The notes beneath the pieces are model-generated. The model ran no database searches and was not told the DNA's origin. It saw only the letters and a program-made list of their open reading frames with translations. A DNA stretch of 64,000 nucleotides, taken from Micromonospora pisi. GTDB lineage: Bacteria; Actinomycetota; Actinomycetes; Mycobacteriales; Micromonosporaceae. The stretch lies in contig NZ_RBKT01000001.1 of the NCBI RefSeq assembly GCF_003633685.1, positions 7,440,001 to 7,504,000 of the forward strand. Reading direction: 5' to 3'. The first letter of the stretch is position 1. The number at the start of each line of letters is the position of its first letter. Position numbers and translations under genes: made by a program. Below, piece after piece: positions 16,321 through 24,747 of the stretch.

Positions 16321-17946
16321 ATGTCGACCGAGTTCGCGGAGGTGGCGACAGCCACCGGGTCGATTCGCAACCCGATCCTCACCGGCTTCCATCCGGACCC
16401 GTCGATCCTGCGGGTCGGCGACGACTACTACCTGGCCACCTCCACCTTCGAGTGGTATCCGGGGGTGCGGCTGCACCACTCGCGTGACCTGGTGCACTGG
16501 CGGGCGCTGGGTGGTGTGCTCACCGAACGACGCCTGCTCGACCTGAGCGGCACCGGTGACTCCAACGGGGTCTGGGCGCCCGACCTGACGTACGCCGACG
16601 GCGTGTTCTACCTGGTGTACAGCGATGTCGCCAGCTTCGCCAGCGGCTACTGGGACCCGCAGAACTACCTCATCACCGCGACCGACATCAACGGCCCGTG
16701 GTCTGACCCGGTCCCGCTGCACGCGCATGGTTTCGACGCCGCGCTCTTCCACGACGACGACGGCAGCAGTTGGCTGTTGGCGATGAGCGCCGACTGGCGT
16801 CCCGGTCGGGACCGCTTCGGTGGCATCGAGATCCAGCGCTACGACCGGGCCAGTCGCCGGCTCGTCGGCAAAGCCCGGCTGATCTTCGACGGCACCGAGG
16901 TCGGGCTCACCGAGGGTCCGCACGTGTACAAGCGCGACGGTTGGTACTACCTGTTGACCGCCGAGGGCGGCACCAGTTGGGAGCACCAGGTCACGATGGC
17001 CCGGTCCCGTAGCCTGTTCGGCCCGTACCAGTCCGACCCGGATGGCCCGCTGCTCACCTCCGTCGGGCATCCCGAACTGCGGTTGCAGAAAGCCGGTCAC
17101 GGCAGTCTCGTGCAGACCCAGACCGGGCAGTGGTACCTCGCGCACCTGGTGGGGCGTCCCTACACCCCGCTGGGCAACTGCGTCCTCGGTCGGGAGACGG
17201 CCATCCAACAGGTCGACTGGCCCGTCGACGGATGGCCGGTCATTCCCGGCGGCCACCCCGCCGACGAGGTCGCCATGCCCGACCTGCCCGCCCACCCGTG
17301 GCCGGAGGAGCCCGCCACCGACCACTTCGACGCCGGGAAACTCGGCACGGCCTGGTCGACACTGCGCCGTCCGGCGACCCCGGACTGGGTCGACCTGACC
17401 AGTCGCCCGTCCCACCTGCGTATCTTCGGTGGCCAGTCGCCGGTCGGCCGGCAGCGGCCGAGCCTGGTCGCGCGTCGGGTCGGTGCCACCCACTGCTCGC
17501 TGGAGACGGTCCTGGAGTTCGACCCGGCCGACCACCGTCAGCTCGCCGGCATCACCGGCTACTACAACACCGCGAATTGGTACTACGCGTACGTCACCCG
17601 GGCCGACGACGGCCGGCGCACGCTCGAGGTGCTCAGCTGTGACGGTGGTCGGCTCACCGCGTACCCCGAGCTGAGCCGGGATCTCGGCGCGGTCGGGCGG
17701 GTGGGACTGCGGGTGACGTTCGACGGGCCGACGCTGCGCTTCGACTACCACCTCGGCGAGGGTTGGTCGGGGGTGCCGGCGGAGTTCGACGCGACCACCC
17801 TCTCCGACGAGCATGCCGCGATCGTCGTCGACGGTGAGCCGGCCGCCTGGGGATTCACCGGCGCCTTCCTTGGACTCTGGGTACAGGATCTGGGCGCCGA
17901 CGGCGCGTACGCGGACTTCGACTACGCCACCTACCTCGAACACTGA
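16321..17946 (+). CDS. GH43 beta-xylosidase
   Basis: The 541-aa product is a five-bladed GH43 catalytic domain with a C-terminal beta-sandwich (residues ~330-541), the XynB/GH43_11 layout. The general base is the Asp of F-H-P-D-P-S (residue 26), the pKa-modulating Asp is in V-W-A-P-D-L-T-Y (about 87), and the general acid is the Glu of L-T-E-G-P-H (about 198). There is no signal peptide, so it acts in the cytoplasm on imported xylo-oligosaccharides, releasing xylose. It follows the importer operon but has its own upstream operator region and a perfect terminator. Confidence 0.93.
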   Translation: MSTEFAEVATATGSIRNPILTGFHPDPSILRVGDDYYLATSTFEWYPGVRLHHSRDLVHWRALGGVLTERRLLDLSGTGDSNGVWAPDLTYADGVFYLVYSDVASFASGYWDPQNYLITATDINGPWSDPVPLHAHGFDAALFHDDDGSSWLLAMSADWRPGRDRFGGIEIQRYDRASRRLVGKARLIFDGTEVGLTEGPHVYKRDGWYYLLTAEGGTSWEHQVTMARSRSLFGPYQSDPDGPLLTSVGHPELRLQKAGHGSLVQTQTGQWYLAHLVGRPYTPLGNCVLGRETAIQQVDWPVDGWPVIPGGHPADEVAMPDLPAHPWPEEPATDHFDAGKLGTAWSTLRRPATPDWVDLTSRPSHLRIFGGQSPVGRQRPSLVARRVGATHCSLETVLEFDPADHRQLAGITGYYNTANWYYAYVTRADDGRRTLEVLSCDGGRLTAYPELSRDLGAVGRVGLRVTFDGPTLRFDYHLGEGWSGVPAEFDATTLSDEHAAIVVDGEPAAWGFTGAFLGLWVQDLGADGAYADFDYATYLEH

Positions 17947-17958
17947 CCCGTTCCGGTA

Positions 17959-17997
17959 CATCAAGGCGTGGCTTGCTGAGCAAGCCACGCCTTGATG
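17959..17997 (+). terminator. Perfect 17-bp hairpin terminator after GH43 gene
   Basis: CATCAAGGCGTGGCTTG (17959-17975) pairs perfectly with CAAGCCACGCCTTGATG (17981-17997) over a 5-base loop, followed by a short T-rich stretch. Confidence 0.88.
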
Positions 17998-18003
17998 CCT
18001 TTC

Positions 18004-18100
18004 TGAAACTTCCGGGATGATTTCTACGGCTTACATCGCTCTTTTCAAGGCACTTTCCTGCCTCAGGTCTGTTGACGCTCATCGATTGCAGTCGTAAGGT
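18004..18100 (+). promoter_or_regulatory. Promoter region of the GH10 xylanase gene
   Basis: TTGACG (18072-18077) and TAAGGT (18095-18100) are spaced by 17 bases, a good housekeeping-type promoter. Upstream, TGAAACTTCCGGG (18004-18016) shares the 11-base GAAACTTCCGG core found before the GH43 gene. The remaining ~185 bases to the start codon form a long untranslated leader in which I see no gene. Confidence 0.65.
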
Positions 18101-18285
18101 TTCGGCAAAGTTACGGAAGACCGGGGCGCGTACGGCGCAGCTCCCGTCCGCGTACCCGCACCGCTGCTTCGGCAAGCGACGAAGCGGTTCCTGCCTGCCT
18201 GAAACACCCGTCCGCTCGACCGCCACCGCCCGGAACCCGTTCCCCGGCCCCGGGCGGGACCCGTCCCAGTCCCGAAAGGACGCTG

Positions 18286-19479
18286 ATGAAGTTGAGACGA
18301 TGGATCGTCGTCGGTGCCGTTGCCCTGGCGACCGTCGGCACGCTGAACAGCCTGCCGGCGTCCGCCGGTGGCCAGCCCCGACCCGCGGACCAGAGTCTGC
18401 GTGCCCTCGGCATGCGCCACGATCTCTACATCGGCACCGCGGTCGACATGGCCGCGCTGAACGACCCGGCCGACCCGCAGTACCGACAGCTCGTCGGCTC
18501 GCAGTTCTCCTCGGTCACCGCGGAGAACGTGATGAAGTGGGAGAGCCTGGAGCCGACCCGGGGGACCTACAACTGGGGCCCCGCCGACCAGCTGATCGCC
18601 TACGCGAAGCAGAACAACCAGCGGGTCCGTGGTCACGTACTGGTGTGGCACAACCAGTTGCCGGGCTGGCTCACCACGGGTGTCGCCGACGGCTCGATCG
18701 ACACGGCCGAGCTGCGTGACATCCTGCGTAACCACATCACCACCGTGGTCAAGCACTTCAAGGGCAAGATCTGGCAGTGGGACGTGGTCAACGAGGCGGT
18801 CAGCGACCCCTGGGACAACCCGCCGGCTCTGCACTACAAGGGCTTCTGGGCCCAACACCTCGGCCCCGGGTACGTCGCTGACGCGTTCCGGTGGGCCCGT
18901 GCCGCCGACCCGAACGCGCTGCTGTTCTACAACGACTACAACATCGAGGCGTTCGGTTCGGGCAACCCCGCCGACGACAAGACCCAGTTCGTGTACGACA
19001 TGGTCAAGCGGCTACGGGCCACCGGCGTGCCGATCGACGGCGTGGGCAGCCAGGGCCACCTGGGCACCCAGTACGGCAACTACGACACTCTCCAGGTCGC
19101 CGACGCCCTCGAACGCTTCGGCGATCTCGGCCTGGCCACCGCCTTCACCGAGGTCGACGTACGCAGCCAGATGACGCCCGGGGTGCAGGCCGGGGACTCG
19201 AACGAGATCAACCCACGGTTGCAGGCGTCGGCGGCGAACTACAGCGTTCTGCTGCAGGCGTGTCTGTTGAGCCGGCACTGCCTGTCGTTCACCGTGTGGG
19301 GCTTCACTGACCGGCACTCCTGGATCCCGGGCTGGTTCGACAATCCGCCCGAGGGTCTGGCCACGCTCTACGACGAGAACTACCAGCCGAAGCGGGCGTA
19401 CCAGACGGTGAAGGCGGATCTGATCTTCGCCGGTGCACCCCACGTGCTGCCACGCATTCCGCAGAAGCCGCGCCGGTAG
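18286..19479 (+). CDS. Secreted GH10 endo-1,4-beta-xylanase
   Basis: The 397-aa product has a Sec-type signal peptide (about residues 1-27, ending near P-A-S-A) and a single GH10 (beta/alpha)8 domain. The acid/base Glu is in W-D-V-V-N-E (about 170) and the nucleophile Glu in F-T-E-V-D-V (about 289); H-V-L-V-W-H-N and T-A-E-N-V-M-K-W are further family motifs. No carbohydrate-binding module is attached. It cuts the xylan backbone outside the cell, supplying the importer and xylosidase encoded just upstream. AAAGGA lies before the ATG. Confidence 0.95.
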   Translation: MKLRRWIVVGAVALATVGTLNSLPASAGGQPRPADQSLRALGMRHDLYIGTAVDMAALNDPADPQYRQLVGSQFSSVTAENVMKWESLEPTRGTYNWGPADQLIAYAKQNNQRVRGHVLVWHNQLPGWLTTGVADGSIDTAELRDILRNHITTVVKHFKGKIWQWDVVNEAVSDPWDNPPALHYKGFWAQHLGPGYVADAFRWARAADPNALLFYNDYNIEAFGSGNPADDKTQFVYDMVKRLRATGVPIDGVGSQGHLGTQYGNYDTLQVADALERFGDLGLATAFTEVDVRSQMTPGVQAGDSNEINPRLQASAANYSVLLQACLLSRHCLSFTVWGFTDRHSWIPGWFDNPPEGLATLYDENYQPKRAYQTVKADLIFAGAPHVLPRIPQKPRR

Positions 19480-19572
19480 GCGCGTACCGAGGACCCGGTG
19501 CGGCCGTCCCGTCCCGTCCTGTTCGGCCGGCCGCACCGCGTCACCGCCCTCCTTCACCCCAAGGAGCTGGTC

Positions 19573-20622
19573 ATGTCACCCAGACGCCACCCCTCCCGGT
19601 CGGCCGCCGCCGTCCTCTCCGCGCTGCTCGCCGCCGTTGGCGGGGCCGCGGTCCTGCTCGGCGCCGGCCCGTCGCTCGCCGCCCCGAACTGTAGTAACGG
19701 CTATGTCGCCCTGACCTACGACGACGGGCCCAACGGAGGAACCACCACCAGCCTGCTCAATGCGCTCACCGCCAACGGCGTACGCGCCACCTTCTTCAAC
19801 ATCGGGCAGAGGGCGCAGCAGAACCAGGCGCTGGTCCGGGCTCAGCAGCAGGCCGGCATGTGGATCGGAAACCACAGCTGGACCCATCCGCACCTGACCC
19901 AGATGAGCGCCGCGCAGATGACCTCCGAGCTGAGTCAGACCCAGCAGGCCATCCAACAGGCGACCGGCACCGCGCCACGGCTCTTCCGGCCTCCGTACGG
20001 CGAGACCAACGCGACGCTGCGATCGGTCGAGTCCCAGCTCGGGCTCACCGAGGTGTTGTGGAGCGTGGATTCCCAGGACTGGAACGGCGCCAGCACCGCC
20101 GCCATCGTGCAGGCCGCGAGCAGCCTGCAGAACGGTGGCGTGATCCTCATGCACGACGGCTACCAGACAACCATCAACGCCATCCCGCAGATCGTCGCGA
20201 ACCTGACCAGCCGTAACCTCTGCGCGGGCATGATCTCCACCAGCACCGGCCGGGCGGTGGCGCCCGACGGTGGCAACCCGGGTCCGACGGCCACCTCTTC
20301 GCCGCCCCCGCCCGGCGGAGCCGCCTGCACCGCCAGCTACCGGGAGACGCAGCGCTGGGGTGACCGTTTCAACGGCGAGGTCACCATCCGGGCCGGCGGC
20401 ACCGCCCTCACCAGTTGGACGGCGACCGTGACCGTACGCAGCCCACAGCGGGTCGCCACGGTCTGGAACGGCAGCCCCAGCTGGGACAGCAGCGGCACTG
20501 TCATGACCGTCAGACCCAGCGGCAACGGCAGTGTGCCGCCTGGTGGCAGCACCACCTTCGGCTTCACCGTGATGGCCAACGGCAACTGGGCCGCTCCGAC
20601 GGTCTCCTGCCGTACCCCCTGA
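19573..20622 (+). CDS. Secreted CE4 polysaccharide deacetylase (acetylxylan esterase-like) with CBM2
   Basis: The 349-aa product starts with a signal peptide (to about residue 36) followed by a NodB/CE4 domain: T-Y-D-D-G-P-N, H-S-W-T-H-P, R-P-P-Y-G, D-S-Q-D-W and I-L-M-H-D-G. A Pro/Ser/Thr linker near 237-250 leads to a C-terminal CBM2 (T-A-S-Y ... W-N-G-S-P-S-W-D ... N-G-N-W), which binds cellulose or xylan. Next to the GH10 xylanase this suggests acetylxylan deacetylation; chitin oligomers are the alternative substrate. AAGGAG lies six bases before the ATG. Confidence 0.92.
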   Translation: MSPRRHPSRSAAAVLSALLAAVGGAAVLLGAGPSLAAPNCSNGYVALTYDDGPNGGTTTSLLNALTANGVRATFFNIGQRAQQNQALVRAQQQAGMWIGNHSWTHPHLTQMSAAQMTSELSQTQQAIQQATGTAPRLFRPPYGETNATLRSVESQLGLTEVLWSVDSQDWNGASTAAIVQAASSLQNGGVILMHDGYQTTINAIPQIVANLTSRNLCAGMISTSTGRAVAPDGGNPGPTATSSPPPPGGAACTASYRETQRWGDRFNGEVTIRAGGTALTSWTATVTVRSPQRVATVWNGSPSWDSSGTVMTVRPSGNGSVPPGGSTTFGFTVMANGNWAAPTVSCRTP

Positions 20623-20648
20623 CCCGACGGAAGGAAGGCGGACCCGAG

Positions 20649-21239
20649 ATGATCGACACCGCCAGCGGTGACGGCAACGTCGTCAGTTACACCTTCGATG
20701 ACGGACCGAACCCCGCCGACACCCCACGACTCCTCTCGGTCCTGCGCGAACATCACGTCAAGGCCGTGTTCTGCCTCTGGGGGGAACACGCCGTGGCCCA
20801 CCCCGACCTGGTACGCGAGATCGTGTCCGCCGGTCACACCCTGGGCAACCACGGGATGCGACACGACGACATGGGCGGCTGGACTCCGGAACAGATCGAG
20901 GCCGACCTTCGGGACACGAACACCGCGATCCGTGCCGCGGTTCCCGGTGCCCGCATTCCGTACTTCCGTGCGCCCTTTGGCAGTTGGGGCCGGACGCCGG
21001 CGGTGGCCGCCCAGATGGGGATGCAGCCGTTGGGCTGGCGGCTGGCCATCGCCGACTGGGCACCACCCGGCACCGAGACGCTGGTCGACCGCCTGCTGAC
21101 CGGCGTGACGCCCGGTGCGGTGGTGCTGATGCACGATGGCGGCGGTGACCGGAGCCAGACCGTCGACGCCGTCGAGCAGACCGTTCCGCTGCTGACGTCG
21201 CGGGGGTGGCGTTTCACCCTTCCGGCCCGAGCCGGCTGA
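20649..21239 (+). CDS. CE4 polysaccharide deacetylase, apparently cytosolic
   Basis: The 196-aa product is a minimal NodB domain: T-F-D-D-G-P-N, H-G-M-R-H-D-D, F-R-A-P-F-G and L-M-H-D-G-G-G-D-R-S. It has no signal peptide or membrane segment from the ATG at 20649, which follows AAGGAAGGCGG. It begins 26 bases after the secreted CE4-CBM2 gene and is probably cotranscribed. A role in deacetylating imported acetylated oligosaccharides would fit, but that is inference. Confidence 0.85.
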   Translation: MIDTASGDGNVVSYTFDDGPNPADTPRLLSVLREHHVKAVFCLWGEHAVAHPDLVREIVSAGHTLGNHGMRHDDMGGWTPEQIEADLRDTNTAIRAAVPGARIPYFRAPFGSWGRTPAVAAQMGMQPLGWRLAIADWAPPGTETLVDRLLTGVTPGAVVLMHDGGGDRSQTVDAVEQTVPLLTSRGWRFTLPARAG

Positions 21240-21311
21240 GGGCTCTGTCCGGCTCCGACCGTGGTGGTCGGGCGGGAACCGTGCCGGCCGGTCCGGCGGG
21301 GCTGGCGCGGA

Positions 21312-22076
21312 TCAGGTGAGCAGCATGCCGCTCAACCGACGGACCGCCAGCCACGTCCCGCCCACCCCCATCGCCACCAGGTACGCGACCGCGCCGAGCA
21401 TGCCGACGCCGAGCTGCCCGGTGGTCAGCCCGCGCAGCAGTTCGATGCTCTGGTAGAGCGGCAACGCGGCGACCAGCGCCTGCACCGCTGTCGGGTACAC
21501 CGACAGCGGGTAGAAGGTCGTCGCGAACAGGAACATCGGCAGCATGCAGAGTTGCAGGTACTGATGGTGGTGCGGTTCGTCGATGTACGTCGCCGCGGCG
21601 AGCCCGGCGGCCGAGAAGGCGAAGGCGATCAGCACGGCGGCCGGTACGGCGAGCACCGCCCACCAGGAGTGGACCATGCCGAGTGCGGTGATGACCAGGA
21701 GGAAGCAGGTGGCGGAGAGGGTGCTGCGCAGCACCGACGCGGCGATCTCGCCGACCGCGATGTCGCCGGTCCGCATCGGCGTGGTCACGATCGCGTCGTA
21801 GAGCTTGTCGAAGCGCACCCGCCACCACACGTTGCTGGTGGTCTCGTTGACGGCGCTGTTCATCGCCGAGGTGGCGAGCAGGGCGGGTGCGACGAACGCG
21901 GCGTAGCGGCTGGCGTCGCCGCCGGTCGCGCCCCCGTCCACGAGCTGCCCGATGCCGATGCCGACCGACAGCAGGTAGAGGAAGGGCTCGAAGATTCCGT
22001 TGACGACGAGGTTCCAGGGGCGACCGTGACGCAGCACCCACAGGTGGCGTAGGACGATCAGGTGCGCGGACGACAA
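21312..22076 (-). CDS. ABC-2 type transporter permease (DrrB-like)
   Basis: The 254-aa product has six membrane segments and the ABC-2 pattern V-V-N-G-I-F-E-P-F-L-Y-L-L-S-V-G. I chose TTG 22076 because GGGAG lies seven bases upstream and the protein then begins just before its first amphipathic segment; the frame stays open far upstream through the partner gene, but that read-through is not protein-like. It is the third gene of a leftward ATPase-permease-permease operon. Confidence 0.85.
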   Translation of the reverse strand: MSSAHLIVLRHLWVLRHGRPWNLVVNGIFEPFLYLLSVGIGIGQLVDGGATGGDASRYAAFVAPALLATSAMNSAVNETTSNVWWRVRFDKLYDAIVTTPMRTGDIAVGEIAASVLRSTLSATCFLLVITALGMVHSWWAVLAVPAAVLIAFAFSAAGLAAATYIDEPHHHQYLQLCMLPMFLFATTFYPLSVYPTAVQALVAALPLYQSIELLRGLTTGQLGVGMLGAVAYLVAMGVGGTWLAVRRLSGMLLT

Positions 22077-22087
22077 CGGTCGGCTCC

Positions 22088-22909
22088 CTACGCGTAGAGG
22101 TTGCGTCGGTAGTTGCGGCGGGCGAGCAGGTAGCCGGCGGTGACCAGGGCGCTGAGGTAGGCCACGTGTGCCAGGCTGGTCGGCCAGGTTGCCGTACCGA
22201 GGCTCAGGGTGCGGCAGAGATCGACGCCGTGCCAGAGCGGCGTGACGTAGACGACCGGGCGCAGCGCATCGGGCAGCTGCTCGACCGCGAAGAAGGTGCC
22301 GGAGAAGAGATAGAGCGGCATGACCACCCATTTGAAGATCCCGGTCACCGGACCGACGTCGGTGAGCGTGACCGCCCAGGCGGCGGCCGGCAGGGCGAAC
22401 GCCATACCGGTGAGCGTCGCGGCCAGCAGGGTCAACCAGACCAGCGGTGACCGGGCCGCTCCGAACGCCACCATCACCAGCAGGAACGCGGCGGCGCTCA
22501 GCGCCACCCGTACCGTCATGAAGAGCAGGTGGCCGTGGAGGATGTCCTCGGGCTCCAGTGGCGTACCGGCGGCGACCGGGTAGGCGCCGCCCGGTCGGCG
22601 GCTCCAGCTCACCGGGAAGGCCGCCTCGATGATGCCGTTCTGCATCGACGCGGCGGCGAGCATGCCGGGGGCGAAGAACGCGAGATAGTCGACCCCGCCG
22701 AGCACGGCGCTGTCCGGGCTGATCAGCCGGCCCAGTCCGAGACCCATCGCGATCAGGAAGAGCAGCGGGTTCGCCACACTGATCACCACGGTGCCGCGCC
22801 AGGTCCGTCGGTAGCGCAACGTCCAATAGCGGTACGCGCGCAGCGCCCGCTCGGTCCCCGTACCCGTGCCCGTCTCGCGGCCGACCGGGGTGATGATTCC
22901 GGTGGTCAT
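22088..22909 (-). CDS. ABC-2 type transporter permease
   Basis: The 273-aa membrane protein has N-terminal R-Y-W-T-L-R-Y-R-R-T-W-R-G-T and P-L-L-F-L-I-A-M-G-L-G-L, followed by five further hydrophobic segments, typical of drug or lipid exporters. It starts two bases after the ATPase stop. Together with the next permease it forms a heterodimeric exporter. Substrate unknown. Confidence 0.9.
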   Translation of the reverse strand: MTTGIITPVGRETGTGTGTERALRAYRYWTLRYRRTWRGTVVISVANPLLFLIAMGLGLGRLISPDSAVLGGVDYLAFFAPGMLAAASMQNGIIEAAFPVSWSRRPGGAYPVAAGTPLEPEDILHGHLLFMTVRVALSAAAFLLVMVAFGAARSPLVWLTLLAATLTGMAFALPAAAWAVTLTDVGPVTGIFKWVVMPLYLFSGTFFAVEQLPDALRPVVYVTPLWHGVDLCRTLSLGTATWPTSLAHVAYLSALVTAGYLLARRNYRRNLYA

Positions 22910-22911
22910 CC

Positions 22912-23865
22912 TCAGTCCACCAGCGTCCGGCCGGTCAGCGCGAGGAAGACGTCCTCCAGGCTCGCCCGGCGCACCATCGCCGTGACCGGGCTCAACCCCA
23001 ACTGGTGTACGACACCGAGCGCCGTTTCGCCCTCGGCGGTGTACCAGAGCAGCCGGTCGGGCAGTGCCTCCAGTCGGTCCCGGACACCCGCCGCCTGTAG
23101 CTTTTCCAGTGCGGTGGCCTGCTCGCCGATGCCGAACCGCAGTTCGAGGACCTCGCGGGTCGAGTGGGTGGCGATCAGTTCGGCCGGGGAGCCGTGCGCC
23201 ACGATGCGGCCGGCGTCCATCACCACGAGCCGGTCGCAGAGCTGTTCGGCCTCGTCCATGTAGTGGGTGGTGAGGATGAGGCTGACGCCCTGTTGCTTGA
23301 GCCGGAACAGTCGGTCCCAGAGGATGTGCCGGGCCTGCGGGTCGAGGCCGGTCGTCGGCTCGTCGAGCAGCAGGATCTCCGGCTCGTTGATCAGGGACCG
23401 GGCGATGGTCAGCCGGCGTCGCATCCCACCGGAGAGTGCTTCCACCCGTTCGGCACCGCGCTCGGAGAGCTGGGCGAACTCCAGTAGCCGGTCGGTGCGG
23501 TCCGCGATGACCTGCTTGGGGAGGCCGAAGTAGCGGCCGTAGATGAGCAGGTTCTCCCGTACGGTCAGCTCCCGGTCCAGTGCGTCGTCCTGCGCTACGA
23601 CGCCGATCCGGGCCCGGATCCGCCGGCCGTCCGTCACCGGGTCCATGCCGAGCACCCGCAGCGTTCCGGCGGTGGGAGGGGAGACACAGGCGATCATCCT
23701 CATGGTGGACGACTTGCCTGCGCCGTTCGGGCCGAGAAACCCGAAGGCCTGGCCACGATGGAGGGTGAAGTCGATGCCGTTGACCGCGGTGAAGCTCGGG
23801 GAGCGGCGATCGCGGGGCGGGTAGCGCTTGACGAGGCCGACGGCCTCCACGAGGAGAGCGGTCAC
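22912..23865 (-). CDS. ABC transporter ATP-binding protein (DrrA-like)
   Basis: The 317-aa protein has Walker A G-P-N-G-A-G-K-S-S near 43, signature L-S-G-G-M near 145, Walker B I-L-L-L-D-E-P and the C-terminal extension of daunorubicin-resistance type exporters. I chose GTG 23865: the longer open frame contains an unlikely His/Leu-rich leader. TATACG lies eight bases upstream of this GTG and TTGCAT 16 bases further, so the message is probably leaderless. Confidence 0.9.
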   Translation of the reverse strand: MTALLVEAVGLVKRYPPRDRRSPSFTAVNGIDFTLHRGQAFGFLGPNGAGKSSTMRMIACVSPPTAGTLRVLGMDPVTDGRRIRARIGVVAQDDALDRELTVRENLLIYGRYFGLPKQVIADRTDRLLEFAQLSERGAERVEALSGGMRRRLTIARSLINEPEILLLDEPTTGLDPQARHILWDRLFRLKQQGVSLILTTHYMDEAEQLCDRLVVMDAGRIVAHGSPAELIATHSTREVLELRFGIGEQATALEKLQAAGVRDRLEALPDRLLWYTAEGETALGVVHQLGLSPVTAMVRRASLEDVFLALTGRTLVD

Positions 23866-24066
23866 CCGCCGAGCGTATAAAAACAGGACAGCGACATGCA
23901 AATATTTAACAGAATGCCGCAAGAAGCAGGATGACTCGCTCGGCTGGTGTCGTCGTGGAGTCAATCCGGTGATCGCCGGTGATCGCCAGCGCGCCGGTCG
24001 ATACCTCCGACCCTATCCGGATAATCGGGCTGCGGTGACGTGTCGATCCGGGTAGCGTCGGCCGAC

Positions 24067-24582
24067 ATGTCCTCACCTCCCCGGATCCGCCCCCCATTCG
24101 TGGCCGACGAGCGGACCCAGCTTCTCGGCTGGTACGACATGCAGCGCGCGATCGTGCACTACAAGTGCGAAGGGCTCTCCGACGAGGACGCGCACCGATC
24201 GCTGCTGCCGACCTCGCCGTTGATGACCATGGCCGGCATCGTCTCCCATCTGCGCTGGGTGGAGCACACCTGGTTCGAGGTCCTGTTCCTCGGTCGACCG
24301 GCCGACGGGCCGGCGTTCCAGGAGGGGCCCGAGGCCGCCGACATGATGGTCGAGGGGATTCCGATCGGCCAACTGCTGGCCGACTACGAGCGGCAGTGCG
24401 CGATCTCGAACGAGATCATCGCGAGTCACTCGTTGGACGAGGTCGGCCAGCACCCGGACTTCAGGTCGGCGGCGGCGACCCTGCGCTGGATGGTGATCCA
24501 CATGGTCGAGGAGACCGCCCGGCACGCCGGCCACATGGACACCATCCGCGAGCTGCTCGACGGTGAGACCGGCTACTACTGA
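24067..24582 (+). CDS. DinB/DUF664 family protein
   Basis: The 171-aa product matches the DinB-like four-helix bundle family with metal-ligand histidines in S-H-L-R-W-V-E-H near 57-63 and H-A-G-H-M-D near 150. Family members include mycothiol- or bacillithiol-dependent transferases and many proteins of unknown role. The ATG at 24067 has TAGCGT eight bases upstream and no Shine-Dalgarno, so the transcript is probably leaderless. It stands alone between the exporter operon and the transporter gene. Confidence 0.85.
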   Translation: MSSPPRIRPPFVADERTQLLGWYDMQRAIVHYKCEGLSDEDAHRSLLPTSPLMTMAGIVSHLRWVEHTWFEVLFLGRPADGPAFQEGPEAADMMVEGIPIGQLLADYERQCAISNEIIASHSLDEVGQHPDFRSAAATLRWMVIHMVEETARHAGHMDTIRELLDGETGYY

Positions 24583-24747
24583 TCCGACCCCCGGGGTCAG
24601 CACCAGCTTCCGGTGCCGGCCCACCGTGTGCTCGTGGCCGTGATCGCGGGCACCCAGGATACGTATCGGTGTGCGACGATGTTTTGAGTGGGTTTCGGTG
24701 CCCGCTCACTCCGGGTACGGGCAGGACCCACCCCCCTGGAGGTCCAC

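Noticed and set aside
22077-22826. Long upstream extension of the second DrrB-like permease frame
   Set aside because: It overlaps the other permease gene in a different frame and is not protein-like; TTG 22076 has a proper Shine-Dalgarno.
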